Below are positions 8,199-17,308 of a stretch of DNA of 64,000 bases, in pieces. This DNA is from CADEDV01 sp036383515 (GTDB taxonomy: Bacteria; Bacteroidota; Bacteroidia; Chitinophagales; Chitinophagaceae). Position 1 is the first letter of the stretch. The number at the start of each line of letters is the position of its first letter. Where the stretch lies: the NCBI GenBank assembly GCA_036383515.1, contig DASVOE010000122.1, forward strand, positions 78,147 to 142,146, read 5' to 3'. Both the position numbers and the translations under genes were made by a program. The notes beneath the pieces were generated by a model that was given only the letters and a program-made list of their open reading frames with translations, did not search any database and had not been told where the DNA came from.

Positions 8199-9965
8199 AT
8201 GAAACACATTATCTTCTTCTTCGCTTTGCTTACTGCCACCGGGTTATTTGCCCAGGACCTTAGTTACAGCAAACCCGGCGCACAATACTACAAGGAACTT
8301 CCCAATCCTGTTGCCACGGATAAAGCGGCATGGAATAAGATCACCAACGATGTAACGGTAAGCTACGCCAGTGATAATGTGAAATATCCAAAAGAAAAAG
8401 TTCCTGCTGTTCCGTTGCAGACAAACTGGAACGTTGCTGCATGGAAAGGAGAAAAAGTACATACACAAATATTATTGTGGAGCAAGAAAGATATTCCAAC
8501 AGTGAGTTTTCAACTGTCTGACCTTGTTTCGGCAACAGGGAAAAAGATAGCAGCTAAAAATGCCAAAGCCGCATTTGTTCGTTACACATTGGCCGATGGT
8601 TTCAAAGATGGCTGTTCACAAAAATCAAGTTCCCATTATGATTCGTCTTTAGTGGCCGACCCGATAGATATCATCAATGCAATTCCTGTTGCAGCAAATA
8701 CAGTGCAGCCAATATGGTTGAGTGTTGAAGTGCCTGCTGATGCAGCAGCCGGAAAATATACCGGTACACTTACTGTGAATGCGAATAAAAAATATGTACT
8801 GAAAATAACAATAGAAGTATTGAACCATGTGCTGCCGCCCGCTTCGCAATGGAAATTTGATTTCGATCTCTGGCAATACCCTGCGCCCATAGCAAGAATG
8901 CACAATGTGCCCTTATGGAGTGATGAACACTTTAATTTAATGAGAGAGTACTTTACTTATCTCGCCAATGCAGGGCAAAAAATAATTACCGCCAATATTA
9001 TTGAGCAGCCCTGGGGTTTGGACCATGTGCATTTTGATGACCCGACACTTATCAAATGGACAAAAAAGAAAGATGGCAGTTGGCAGTATGATTTCACCAT
9101 GTTCGATAAGTATATTTCTTTTATGATGAGTTGCGGTATCACACAACGCATCAACTGTTACACCATGATCACATGGGATCTTGGTTTTATTTATTACGAT
9201 GAAGCATCGGGGAAAAATAAAACAGATACACTTAAACCGGGTGCAGCGCCATACACTGTCTTCTGGAAACCGATGATCGAAAAATTCACCGCACACCTGA
9301 AGGAAAAAGGTTGGTTTGCTAAAACATCTATTGCAGTGGATGAACGGCCTGTTGAAGATATGCAGGCGATCATTGCATTATTAAAAGGAGTTGACCCGAA
9401 CTGGAAAATTGCATTAGCAGGTGATACCTATCATCCCGAAATTGAAAACGATATTTATGATTACTGCCTTGCTTCTTATCTTGACTTTGGAGAAGATGCA
9501 TTGAAGCGTCGTAAAGCAGCAGGCAAGCCCACTACTTTTTATACAGCCTGTGTAGAGGAGTATCCAAACAGTTACACGGCTTCTCCGCCTGCTGAAAATG
9601 CTTTTATTCCCTGGTATGCTGCGGCAAAAGGGTTAACAGGTTATTTGTTCTGGGCTTATAATACATGGGTGGCTGATCCATTGCACGACAGTCGCTGGAG
9701 AAGATATCCTGCTGGAGAACTCTTTCAATTCTATCCGGGTCCACGTACTTCTATTCGTTTTGAAAAACTAAGAGAAGGCATACAGGACTTTGAAAAAATC
9801 AGGATACTGCGTGAAAAATTTGAAAAGGAAGGAAAAACAGAAAGCCTTAAAAAATTAGATGCGGCTCTGGCTGGCTTTAAATTAGAAAAACTAAAAACCA
9901 TTCCTGCAGCAGATATACTCAAAGAAGGAAAGAAAGTTTTGTATCAACTAAGTGCCGGGAACTAA
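8199..9965 (+). CDS. Secreted glycoside hydrolase with DUF4091 / GH123-like catalytic domain
   Basis: 588 aa with signal peptide MKHIIFFFALLTATGLFAQ. An N-terminal beta-sandwich (about residues 40-210) is followed by a (beta/alpha)8-type domain. The Asp-Glu pair in IAVDERPVED (Asp381-Glu382) fits the GH123 catalytic pair, in which the substrate acetamido group assists hydrolysis of beta-N-acetylgalactosaminides. The C-terminal block FWAYNTWVADPLHDSRWRR and REGIQDFEKIRIL is characteristic of DUF4091. It is followed after 12 bp by a GH20-like gene, another acetamido-sugar family, so the pair probably acts on an N-acetylhexosamine-containing glycan. Expression is probably set by the promoter module and inverted repeat just upstream. 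Exact specificity is inferred from the family. Confidence 0.8.
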   Translation: MKHIIFFFALLTATGLFAQDLSYSKPGAQYYKELPNPVATDKAAWNKITNDVTVSYASDNVKYPKEKVPAVPLQTNWNVAAWKGEKVHTQILLWSKKDIPTVSFQLSDLVSATGKKIAAKNAKAAFVRYTLADGFKDGCSQKSSSHYDSSLVADPIDIINAIPVAANTVQPIWLSVEVPADAAAGKYTGTLTVNANKKYVLKITIEVLNHVLPPASQWKFDFDLWQYPAPIARMHNVPLWSDEHFNLMREYFTYLANAGQKIITANIIEQPWGLDHVHFDDPTLIKWTKKKDGSWQYDFTMFDKYISFMMSCGITQRINCYTMITWDLGFIYYDEASGKNKTDTLKPGAAPYTVFWKPMIEKFTAHLKEKGWFAKTSIAVDERPVEDMQAIIALLKGVDPNWKIALAGDTYHPEIENDIYDYCLASYLDFGEDALKRRKAAGKPTTFYTACVEEYPNSYTASPPAENAFIPWYAAAKGLTGYLFWAYNTWVADPLHDSRWRRYPAGELFQFYPGPRTSIRFEKLREGIQDFEKIRILREKFEKEGKTESLKKLDAALAGFKLEKLKTIPAADILKEGKKVLYQLSAGN

Positions 9966-9977
9966 CAACTTCATTGT

Positions 9978-12278
9978 ATGATCAAAAAAGCACTCCGGTT
10001 TTTTATCCTGCTGCTTCCATGCCTGGCGGTTCATTACGGATTTTGCCAGTCAGCGGGAATGCAAATGATCTTTCCTGTTCCATCAAGTGTTGAAATAAAA
10101 CAAGGCAGCTTTACGATTGATACCGCTACGTTCATTTCGGGGGTCAACTCAAAAAATAAACAGGAAGATTTTTTAGGAAGATTATTGTTTACTGAGTTGA
10201 CAGATAAATACGGGCTTGCAGTAAAAACAAAAACAGCAACAGGGATCAGCGATAAAGGAAAGCATATCCTCATCGGCACACTTGAGAATGCTGCAATAAG
10301 AGCATACTGTGAACAAAACGGTTTTCTTTCTTCATTAAAAGCATTGGGTGATGAAGGATATATTTTATCTGTTACAGAAAACAAAATCGTTGTTGCAGCA
10401 AACAAAATAAACGGTGCGTTGTGGGGGCTTTCTTCACTGCGGCAACTGGTACAAAAAGAAAACGGTGCCCTTGTCATTCCGCAACTGCTGGTTAAAGATG
10501 CACCGGTCTATCCATTCAGGGGCATTAAACTATACCTGCCGGGCAAAGAAAATATTCAGTTCTTTAAAAGATTTATCAAAGACTTTGTTGTGCTATACAA
10601 ATTCAATAAGATCATCCTGGAATTGAATGCAAATATGCGATTGGATAAACATCCTGAACTCAATATTGGTGCCGTTGAATTTGCAAAGCATTTAAAATAT
10701 AGTCGTCTTGACCGGCCACCGGGTGTGCACATGGAATACCAGAACTCATCACACCAGGATAATGGCGATGGGCAAATTTTGGAAAAAGAAGAAGTAGCCG
10801 ATCTTGTCAATTACATCCGGAAGTTTGGTATAGAAGTGATACCGGAGTTGCCTTCTCTCACACATTCCTATTATTTACTGGCAGGTCATGAAGAATTAGC
10901 TGAAAATTTAAATCAGCCTTATCCCGATACTTATTGTCCTTTGAAGCCAGAGAGCTATAAAATATATTTTGATGTATTAGATGAATTCATCAATGTTATT
11001 AAACCTGCCATGATCCATGTGGGGCATGATGAATGGAGAATGGAAAAAGATATTTGTGAACTGTGCAAAGGAAAAGATTACGGAAAATTATTTGCAGATG
11101 ATCTAAAAAAGATACACGGTTACTTAGCGGCCAAAGGAATTAAAACGGCCATCTGGGGTGATCACCTGCTTGAATCGGTTACACAAAAAGATCATCAGAC
11201 ATGGAAGAGTTCTATTGGATATACTTATAAAATACCAGGAGCTTTGTCGCCTGAACAGGTGTTGAAACTGATCCCCAAAGATATTTTGATCTTTAACTGG
11301 TTTTGGAACGATACCAATAATGATAAACAGGTAGCAGCATTTGGATTTAAGCAAGTGTATGGCAATCTCCGTGCAGATATAAACAACTGGAACGATAGAA
11401 ATAGTATCAAAGGAGTATTGGGCGGGGCGCCTTCATCATGGGCGGGAACAACGCCTTTAAATTTTGGTAAAGATCAACTGATTGATTTTTTAGGGAGTGC
11501 TAACCTGCTTTGGTCAAAACATTACTTGCCGATTGATAAATTAACTTTTACAACAGAACCTTTTATTGCGGGTATTTATTCAAACCTTGTTGGAAAAAAT
11601 CTTCCGGCTGATGATGGTGCTGTCGTTACTCCGCTTGTTCTCTCCCCTTACTTCAATGCGGCATCTGCCAATGAAAAAAATGGATTGAGCAATGCAAAAT
11701 TTATAACTGGTGAAATAAAACCGGGGAATAAAAAATTTGCGCTGGCTTCAACGGATAAGAACATGATCATTGCTGATAACAATGGATCAGTAAGCGGTAT
11801 AAAAGTGAATAAAGATGCAAGCAGCGTTATTTTCTTACATGCATGTACAAAAGAAGCACTCAACAATAAAGGCTATGGAGCGATATACAATTTTGATGAT
11901 ACAGCTGAACCTCTCGGTTGGTATGAAATTGTTTACGAGGATGGAATTGTATTGACGATCCCTATCCGCTATGGTGTAAACATTTTGGATTGGGGATGGC
12001 GAAAAAGAATACTGGCTAACGAAAAAGAAAAAGGAAAATACAGTCAGAGCAGGTATGCCTGGCAGGCGAGTGCGGTTGACTGTTCCAACGACCCGGCCAA
12101 CCCGGTCACTTTCTTTTCATTTGAATGGGAGAATGCTCGCTATGGAAAAAAGATAAAAGAAATAAACCTGAAACCAGTTGAAGCTGCTAAAGGCAATGAG
12201 AATACAATTATTCTTTTGGCAGTTAGTATGACGGAAAAGAAAGAAGCAAAAAAAGCAGAAGGCACCGAGGCGCAATAA
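9978..12278 (+). CDS. Secreted GH20-like beta-N-acetylhexosaminidase family protein (copy 1)
   Basis: 766 aa with a signal peptide (MIKKALRFFILLLPCLAVHYGFCQ). The N-terminal alpha/beta domain of GH20 enzymes is recognisable at about residues 28-160 (IFPVPSSVEIKQGSF, EGYILSV, GALWGLSSLRQLV). The barrel then starts at PVYPFRGIKLYLPG. The catalytic Asp-Glu pair lies in HVGHDEW (Asp351-Glu352); the usual family motif is HxGGDE, so the second glycine is replaced by His. A beta-rich region of about 250 residues follows the barrel. The gene is 12 bp after the GH123-like gene and 42 bp before GH28. A paralogue sits at 28059. The changed motif and extended C-terminus mean the substrate may differ from chitobiose-type glycans. 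Confidence 0.8.
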   Translation: MIKKALRFFILLLPCLAVHYGFCQSAGMQMIFPVPSSVEIKQGSFTIDTATFISGVNSKNKQEDFLGRLLFTELTDKYGLAVKTKTATGISDKGKHILIGTLENAAIRAYCEQNGFLSSLKALGDEGYILSVTENKIVVAANKINGALWGLSSLRQLVQKENGALVIPQLLVKDAPVYPFRGIKLYLPGKENIQFFKRFIKDFVVLYKFNKIILELNANMRLDKHPELNIGAVEFAKHLKYSRLDRPPGVHMEYQNSSHQDNGDGQILEKEEVADLVNYIRKFGIEVIPELPSLTHSYYLLAGHEELAENLNQPYPDTYCPLKPESYKIYFDVLDEFINVIKPAMIHVGHDEWRMEKDICELCKGKDYGKLFADDLKKIHGYLAAKGIKTAIWGDHLLESVTQKDHQTWKSSIGYTYKIPGALSPEQVLKLIPKDILIFNWFWNDTNNDKQVAAFGFKQVYGNLRADINNWNDRNSIKGVLGGAPSSWAGTTPLNFGKDQLIDFLGSANLLWSKHYLPIDKLTFTTEPFIAGIYSNLVGKNLPADDGAVVTPLVLSPYFNAASANEKNGLSNAKFITGEIKPGNKKFALASTDKNMIIADNNGSVSGIKVNKDASSVIFLHACTKEALNNKGYGAIYNFDDTAEPLGWYEIVYEDGIVLTIPIRYGVNILDWGWRKRILANEKEKGKYSQSRYAWQASAVDCSNDPANPVTFFSFEWENARYGKKIKEINLKPVEAAKGNENTIILLAVSMTEKKEAKKAEGTEAQ

Positions 12279-12320
12279 TTTTAAACGAAATAGTAAACAA
12301 GTAAATAAAAATAATTTAGC

Positions 12321-14213
12321 ATGAGAAGAATTTGTGTACTGGCATTTCTATGTGTTGTTTTTCAACAGGCCGTTAATGGACAATATAATGTCAAAACCTT
12401 TGGGGCCAAAGCTGACGGCGTTACATTAGACACCCGTTTCATTCAGCAGGCGATTGATAAAGCTTACTCCAGCAAAGGAGGCACAGTGGAAGTTCCTGCC
12501 GGTACATATAAAATCGGTACGCTGATACTAAAAGACAATGTTGAACTGCATCTGCAGCATGGTGCAACATTGATCGGTAGCGCTAACTATAAAGATTACA
12601 TCGCCGTAAAACAGCAACAGGCAACCCGCACAAAAGATCTGTATGCAAAATACTTTATGATCTTTGCCGAAGGGGCCAGCAATATTGCCATTACCGGTTC
12701 AGGAATCATTCACGGAAATGGTCTGAAGAATTTTCAGGAAACAAGACCGCAGAACCTGCGTCCTTATATGATACGATTAGTAGGTTGTAATAATGTAACT
12801 GTTAAAGGAGTGAAGATATTAGAAGCCGCCAACTGGAGTTTTCATTTATTAAACTGTAAAGATGTAAATATAGATGGCATTGTGATCGAGAACAGGGGAG
12901 AGGGAAACCGTGACGGATTGGATATAGATGCTTGTCAAAGAGTGACTGTTGCTAACTCAAGGTTCTCTACTACTGATGATGCTATCGTAATGAAAGCAAC
13001 GAATGATACCTTGTGCCAGGATATTGCAATCAGCAATTGCCTGTTTCATGAAATAGGTGGTTCAGCCCTGAAAACAGGAACAGAATCCAATGGTGGATTT
13101 AAAAACATTACCGTTAGCAATTGTGTTATCAAAGATATCGATCATCATGCAGGTATCGAACTGATGACCGTGGATGGAGGAATGATGCAAAATATTTTGT
13201 TTGAGAACATCACGATGGATAATGTAGCGACACCTTTCTTTATCCGGTTAGGTATCCGTTCAAGACCTTACAAACCGGGACAATATGTAAATCACATTGA
13301 CGATGTAAGGGATATCCAGTTAAATAATATTTCTGTTGTCAATGCTAAACTGCCATCGAGTATTATTGGCCTGCACAACAAAAAGATCAGCAATATTACT
13401 ATTACGAACTATACCGTGAGGAGCGCAGTAGCACAGGATGCAGTTGCTTATAACAGAGTGTCGTTCCAGGAATTTGATTATCCTGCCGCATCAATGTTTG
13501 AAAACCTGCCTGCGTATGCACTGTATTGCAGAAGTGTTGAGAATCTCAATTTGCAAAATGTAAACATGTATGCTGCTACCGGTGAAAAAAGACCGGCCAT
13601 TACAATGGATCGCACCGATCATGTTTCTTTATCGGGTGTTAAGGCTGAAACAAAAAGCAAAACTTCACCCATGATCCATCTGCGCAATGCGGAGGATGTA
13701 ACGATAGCACAAAGCAGATCTTTTGATGCAAATGATGTGTTGGTAGAAACAGAAGAGAATACAGTGAAAGGTTTACGGATGCTGAACAACCTCTTACATC
13801 CTTCTCAATCGGAACAAAAAGCAGTGGCAGCGCTTACTGATGCTTCCGTGTTCGAAGATTTTGAAACAACAATCAAATACGAAATAGAAAAAGGCAGCAC
13901 TGTAAAAAACATGACGGCGCATGATCTTTCCACTTCTCTTCCTGTTACATTGAAGATGACAAAAAAAGGATCATTACAATTATGTTTATTAGTGCTGAAT
14001 GAATCTTCTACCCCGCAGAAACTAACTATAAAGTATGATGGCATCACACAGGACTTTATGGTTAACTGGAAAGACTGGGGATGGGCGCCGATCACATTAT
14101 TAAAACAATACGATAAAGATCAGCAGGTGAAATTTGAAGTAAGTGCTGCTGGTGCCGGGTTAAAGATCAGCAAAGTGTATGTGAGGTACCAGGATATTGG
14201 GTTTACTGATTAA
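12321..14213 (+). CDS. Secreted GH28 polygalacturonase-family enzyme
   Basis: 630 aa with signal peptide MRRICVLAFLCVVFQQAVNGQ. The mature start YNVKTFGAKADGVTLDT and the PAGTYKIGTLILKDNVELHL block are classic for GH28 and related pectin beta-helix enzymes. Putative catalytic acids are visible in NRDGLDID (Asp201, Asp203) and TTDDAIVMK (Asp219-Asp220), followed by GGSALKTGTESNGG. GH28 enzymes hydrolyse alpha-galacturonosyl links in homogalacturonan or rhamnogalacturonan. The C-terminal portion (about residues 400-630) is a further helix and beta-sandwich extension, longer than typical GH28 enzymes. It follows the GH20-like gene by 42 bp and is probably in the same operon. Endo- versus exo-action is not decided by the sequence. 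Confidence 0.85.
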   Translation: MRRICVLAFLCVVFQQAVNGQYNVKTFGAKADGVTLDTRFIQQAIDKAYSSKGGTVEVPAGTYKIGTLILKDNVELHLQHGATLIGSANYKDYIAVKQQQATRTKDLYAKYFMIFAEGASNIAITGSGIIHGNGLKNFQETRPQNLRPYMIRLVGCNNVTVKGVKILEAANWSFHLLNCKDVNIDGIVIENRGEGNRDGLDIDACQRVTVANSRFSTTDDAIVMKATNDTLCQDIAISNCLFHEIGGSALKTGTESNGGFKNITVSNCVIKDIDHHAGIELMTVDGGMMQNILFENITMDNVATPFFIRLGIRSRPYKPGQYVNHIDDVRDIQLNNISVVNAKLPSSIIGLHNKKISNITITNYTVRSAVAQDAVAYNRVSFQEFDYPAASMFENLPAYALYCRSVENLNLQNVNMYAATGEKRPAITMDRTDHVSLSGVKAETKSKTSPMIHLRNAEDVTIAQSRSFDANDVLVETEENTVKGLRMLNNLLHPSQSEQKAVAALTDASVFEDFETTIKYEIEKGSTVKNMTAHDLSTSLPVTLKMTKKGSLQLCLLVLNESSTPQKLTIKYDGITQDFMVNWKDWGWAPITLLKQYDKDQQVKFEVSAAGAGLKISKVYVRYQDIGFTD

Positions 14214-14230
14214 GGCATTTCAAAAATATA

Positions 14231-14309
14231 TTTCACGCAACGGCGCAAAGACGCAGCGATGAAGACAGCTTAAATTGAAGACTTTGTGTCTTCGTGCCTT
14301 CGTGGCAAT
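14231..14309. repeat. Dispersed hairpin repeat, ACGCAAAG/CTTCGTGG class (copy R2)
   Basis: Starts TTTCACGCAACGGCGCAAAG at 14231 and ends with CTTCGTGCCTTCGTGGCAA. The right half resembles the cactaag/cttcgtgg class seen at 35530 and 41109, so this copy is a hybrid of two repeat classes. It sits between the GH28 gene and the YncE/phosphoesterase gene. Confidence 0.75.
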
Positions 14310-14358
14310 ATAAGTTTTTAAGGTAACTTGTAATATTCTGCATCAATGAACCACGTAC

Positions 14359-17019
14359 ATGATACATTTATCTAAGAATGCAATAAGAGCTTTTTCCTTC
14401 TCAACACTTATTGGTTGTTGCCTGGTAAATGTTTCAACAGCACAGGAAAGGATAAAAACCGATAAGGATAAGTTTGAAAAAAAATCATTGGTCGGCAAAC
14501 AAAAGGATGGCAGTTACATCGTACCTACATCACAGATCATTGATCCGGCAGGTACAACGATCACATTTCCGGGAAGACCGGTAGATCTTTCATTAAGCCC
14601 TGATGAAACGATCCTCGCAGTTAAAAACATGTACAACCTTGTTTTTTTTGATGCAGCCACTCAAACGATAAAACAAACACTTTCTATTCCTGAGGATGGA
14701 GGAAATACATTTACAGGAATAGCCTGGAGTGATAACGGCAATAAGGTCTGGACTACCGATACAAGAGGTTACCTGCGTTCAGCAAAATTGCAGGACAACG
14801 GAATGTTTGCCTGGGCCGATGCGATCTTGCTTCCTGCGAAAAATTTATCAAACGGAAAATTTCCCTGGGAGGACAAAGCACTTTATAAAACTAAAAAAAC
14901 GATAGACGACCGTGCCTATCCCGGTGGCTTTGCTATTGATGAAACCAGGGGTCTTATCTATGTCACATTTAATCGTGACAATGCTGTTGGCATCATAAGC
15001 ATGAAGACAAACAAATTTGTTACCTATGTACCTGTCGGCATTGCACCTTATGATGTGCTTATAAAAGGAGATAAAGCTTATGTAAGCAATTGGGGTGGCC
15101 GCTTACCTGTAAAAGGAGACAAGACTGCATTGTCGGCAAATACCCGTGTCGTCATTAATCCTAAAAACGGTGTTGCGTCTTCAGGCACTGTTTCAGTGAT
15201 TGATCTGAAAACGTTGAAGGTGACAAAGACAATAAATGTTCATCTACTTCCATCAGGTATGGCCCTTCACCCGGATGGTTCCAAACTATTTGTGGCCAAT
15301 GCAAATAGTGATCTCATCTCTGTTATAAATACACAGACGGATAAGGTTATTCATGAGATAAACCCAAAGCCAATGAAAGAACTTCCATTTGGAAGTGCAC
15401 CAAATGCATTGGCTGTTTCTCCTGATGGTAATACGCTATATGTTGCCAATGCTGGAAACAATCTTATTGCGGTGATCGATCTTGCAACAAACAAAGTAAA
15501 AGGTTTGATACCAACCGGCTGGTATCCTGGCGGGGTCATTTTAAATAAAGAAGGGAATAAACTTTTTGTGGCAAATACAAAAGGGTTGGGAAGCCGTAAT
15601 TTAAAACCAGGCGCTAAAGGTTATGAATACAGTGATCATTTAGGTTCTTTATCTTTTATTCCCGTTCCCTCAAAAGATGTTCTTGAAGAATATACAGTGA
15701 ATGCTGCAAGCAATATGCGATTGCCTGAAATAACACGGGCAATGCATTTGGAAAAAGTAAAAGAGAAAATAGTACCTGTTCCAACAAAGCCAGGTGAAAA
15801 ATCTGTTTTCAAGCATGTGCTTTATATTATTAAAGAAAATAAAACCTATGACCAGGTGTTTGGCGGTTTAAAGCAAGGGAATGGTGATAGTTCTTTATGT
15901 GAATTTGGCAGAAACATTACTCCCAATCATCATGCACTGGCAGAAAACTTTGTATTGCTGGATAACACTTATTGCAATGGTGTTTTAAGTGCAGACGGGC
16001 ACCAATGGAGCACTGAAGGATATGTAACTGATTATTTGGAAAAAAGTTTTGGCGATTTTGTCCGGAGCTATCCTTACGAAGGAGATGATCCATTGGCCTA
16101 CGCCTCGTCAGGATTTATTTGGGATAAAGTGTTGCAACAGGGGCTTAGTTTTAGAAACTATGGTGAATTTGTACATGGTATCGTTAAACCTGCCAATGCA
16201 AAATGGGCCGATGTGTACGAGGATTATAAAAACAACACTAACCGAATCAAAGTGACTCCTGTTGCCGAACTTCATACATTAAGACCACACCTGTGCCCAA
16301 CCTTCATTGGCTTTCCCTCTGTTGTGCCTGATGTTTACAGGGCAAGAGAGTTTATAAAAGAGCTTCATGCGTATGAGAAGAATGATTCATTTCCAAACTT
16401 TATGATCATGTTGCTTCCCAATGATCACACCACCGGTACAACACCTGACTATCCAACACCTGCAGCATCGGTTGCTGATAATGATCTTGCATTGGGACAG
16501 ATTGTTGAAGCAGTCAGCAAAAGTAAATTCTGGAAAGAGACCGCCATTTTTGTTATACAGGATGATCCTCAATCAGGACTTGATCATGTTGACGGGAAAC
16601 GAACTATCGCTTTATGTATAAGTCCCTATACAAAAAGAGGAGAAGTTGTCAGCACTCAATACAATCAGAATAGTGTACTAAGAACGATCGAACTCATTTT
16701 AGGATTATCTCCTATGAGCCAGTTCGATCTTACAGCAACTCCTATGACAGATTGTTTTACAGACAAGCCTGATCTTACTCCTCATACAGCATTGCCCAAT
16801 CAAATTCCGCTTGACCAGATGAACCCCAAACTATCATCACTCAAGGGCAAACAATTATACTGGGCTAAAAAATCAATGGAAATGCCATTGGACGAAGTCG
16901 ATGAAGCCGATGATGATGTATTGAATAAAATTATATGGTATTCTGTAAGAGGGTATGATGTGCCTTATCCTAAGCCAGCAGAAAGTAAATTGATCAAAAA
17001 AGAGAGCGATAAAAAATAG
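14359..17019 (+). CDS. Bifunctional YncE-type beta-propeller / alkaline-phosphatase-superfamily phosphoesterase
   Basis: 886 aa with a signal-like N-terminus ending near STAQ. Residues about 60-450 contain repeated propeller blades (LHPDGSKLFVANANSDLISVI, SPDGNTLYVANAGNNLIAVI, KLFVANTKG). A phosphoesterase domain of the alkaline-phosphatase / phospholipase C superfamily begins at VLYIIKENKTYDQVFGG, with downstream DHTTG and QDDPQSGLDHVDGKR blocks that carry likely metal ligands. The fused YncE family protein/alkaline phosphatase family layout is common in Bacteroidota. The role could be phosphate or phospholipid scavenging outside the cytoplasm. It stands alone between two repeat-containing gaps, so a link to the glycan genes is not shown. 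Confidence 0.85.
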   Translation: MIHLSKNAIRAFSFSTLIGCCLVNVSTAQERIKTDKDKFEKKSLVGKQKDGSYIVPTSQIIDPAGTTITFPGRPVDLSLSPDETILAVKNMYNLVFFDAATQTIKQTLSIPEDGGNTFTGIAWSDNGNKVWTTDTRGYLRSAKLQDNGMFAWADAILLPAKNLSNGKFPWEDKALYKTKKTIDDRAYPGGFAIDETRGLIYVTFNRDNAVGIISMKTNKFVTYVPVGIAPYDVLIKGDKAYVSNWGGRLPVKGDKTALSANTRVVINPKNGVASSGTVSVIDLKTLKVTKTINVHLLPSGMALHPDGSKLFVANANSDLISVINTQTDKVIHEINPKPMKELPFGSAPNALAVSPDGNTLYVANAGNNLIAVIDLATNKVKGLIPTGWYPGGVILNKEGNKLFVANTKGLGSRNLKPGAKGYEYSDHLGSLSFIPVPSKDVLEEYTVNAASNMRLPEITRAMHLEKVKEKIVPVPTKPGEKSVFKHVLYIIKENKTYDQVFGGLKQGNGDSSLCEFGRNITPNHHALAENFVLLDNTYCNGVLSADGHQWSTEGYVTDYLEKSFGDFVRSYPYEGDDPLAYASSGFIWDKVLQQGLSFRNYGEFVHGIVKPANAKWADVYEDYKNNTNRIKVTPVAELHTLRPHLCPTFIGFPSVVPDVYRAREFIKELHAYEKNDSFPNFMIMLLPNDHTTGTTPDYPTPAASVADNDLALGQIVEAVSKSKFWKETAIFVIQDDPQSGLDHVDGKRTIALCISPYTKRGEVVSTQYNQNSVLRTIELILGLSPMSQFDLTATPMTDCFTDKPDLTPHTALPNQIPLDQMNPKLSSLKGKQLYWAKKSMEMPLDEVDEADDDVLNKIIWYSVRGYDVPYPKPAESKLIKKESDKK

Positions 17020-17045
17020 GATAGTAGAACCTGTCTCAAAAATAT

Positions 17046-17089
17046 TTTTTCACGCAGCGGCACAAAGACGCAGCGATGAAGATGGCTTA
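17046..17089. repeat. Half copy of the dispersed ACGCAAAG-class repeat (R3)
   Basis: TTTCACGCAGCGGCACAAAG followed by ACGCAGCGATGAAGATGGCT matches the left half of the 14231 copy almost base for base, but no right arm is present. It looks like a decayed copy. The rest of the 17020-17308 gap holds the 26-bp palindrome at 17109 and AT-rich sequence in front of the next gene; no gene is seen. Confidence 0.65.
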
Positions 17090-17108
17090 GTATCACGAGC
17101 CATGTTTC

Positions 17109-17134
17109 TGTTCGCTGTTTGCAAACAGCGAACA
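17109..17134. promoter_or_regulatory. Perfect 26-bp palindrome upstream of the Schlafen/AlbA-like gene
   Basis: The half-site TGTTCGCTGTTTG at 17109-17121 is followed directly by its exact reverse complement at 17122-17134, with no spacer. It lies 175 bp before the ATG at 17309. It could be an operator, a hairpin terminator for the phosphoesterase gene 90 bp upstream, or a small dispersed palindrome; a T-run is absent. Confidence 0.6.
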
Positions 17135-17308
17135 AGGATATTTTCTTATGATATCACATCTTGCCTTTAGGTAGCCCCAATTGCCTCCACCTTAAGCCTC
17201 GCCACCTCTTTGACATATACTATACAAGCCCTATTTATAGGCCCAAACCGGTGATAAAAACTTAAATTAGTGGCTTAAACACCTAAAAAACACACATTAA
17301 AAATAGTA

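Noticed and set aside
8451..8464. GAGAAAAAGTACAT inside the GH123-like gene
   Set aside because: It is within coding sequence and lacks the paired -7 box; a chance match to the AAAGTAC core.
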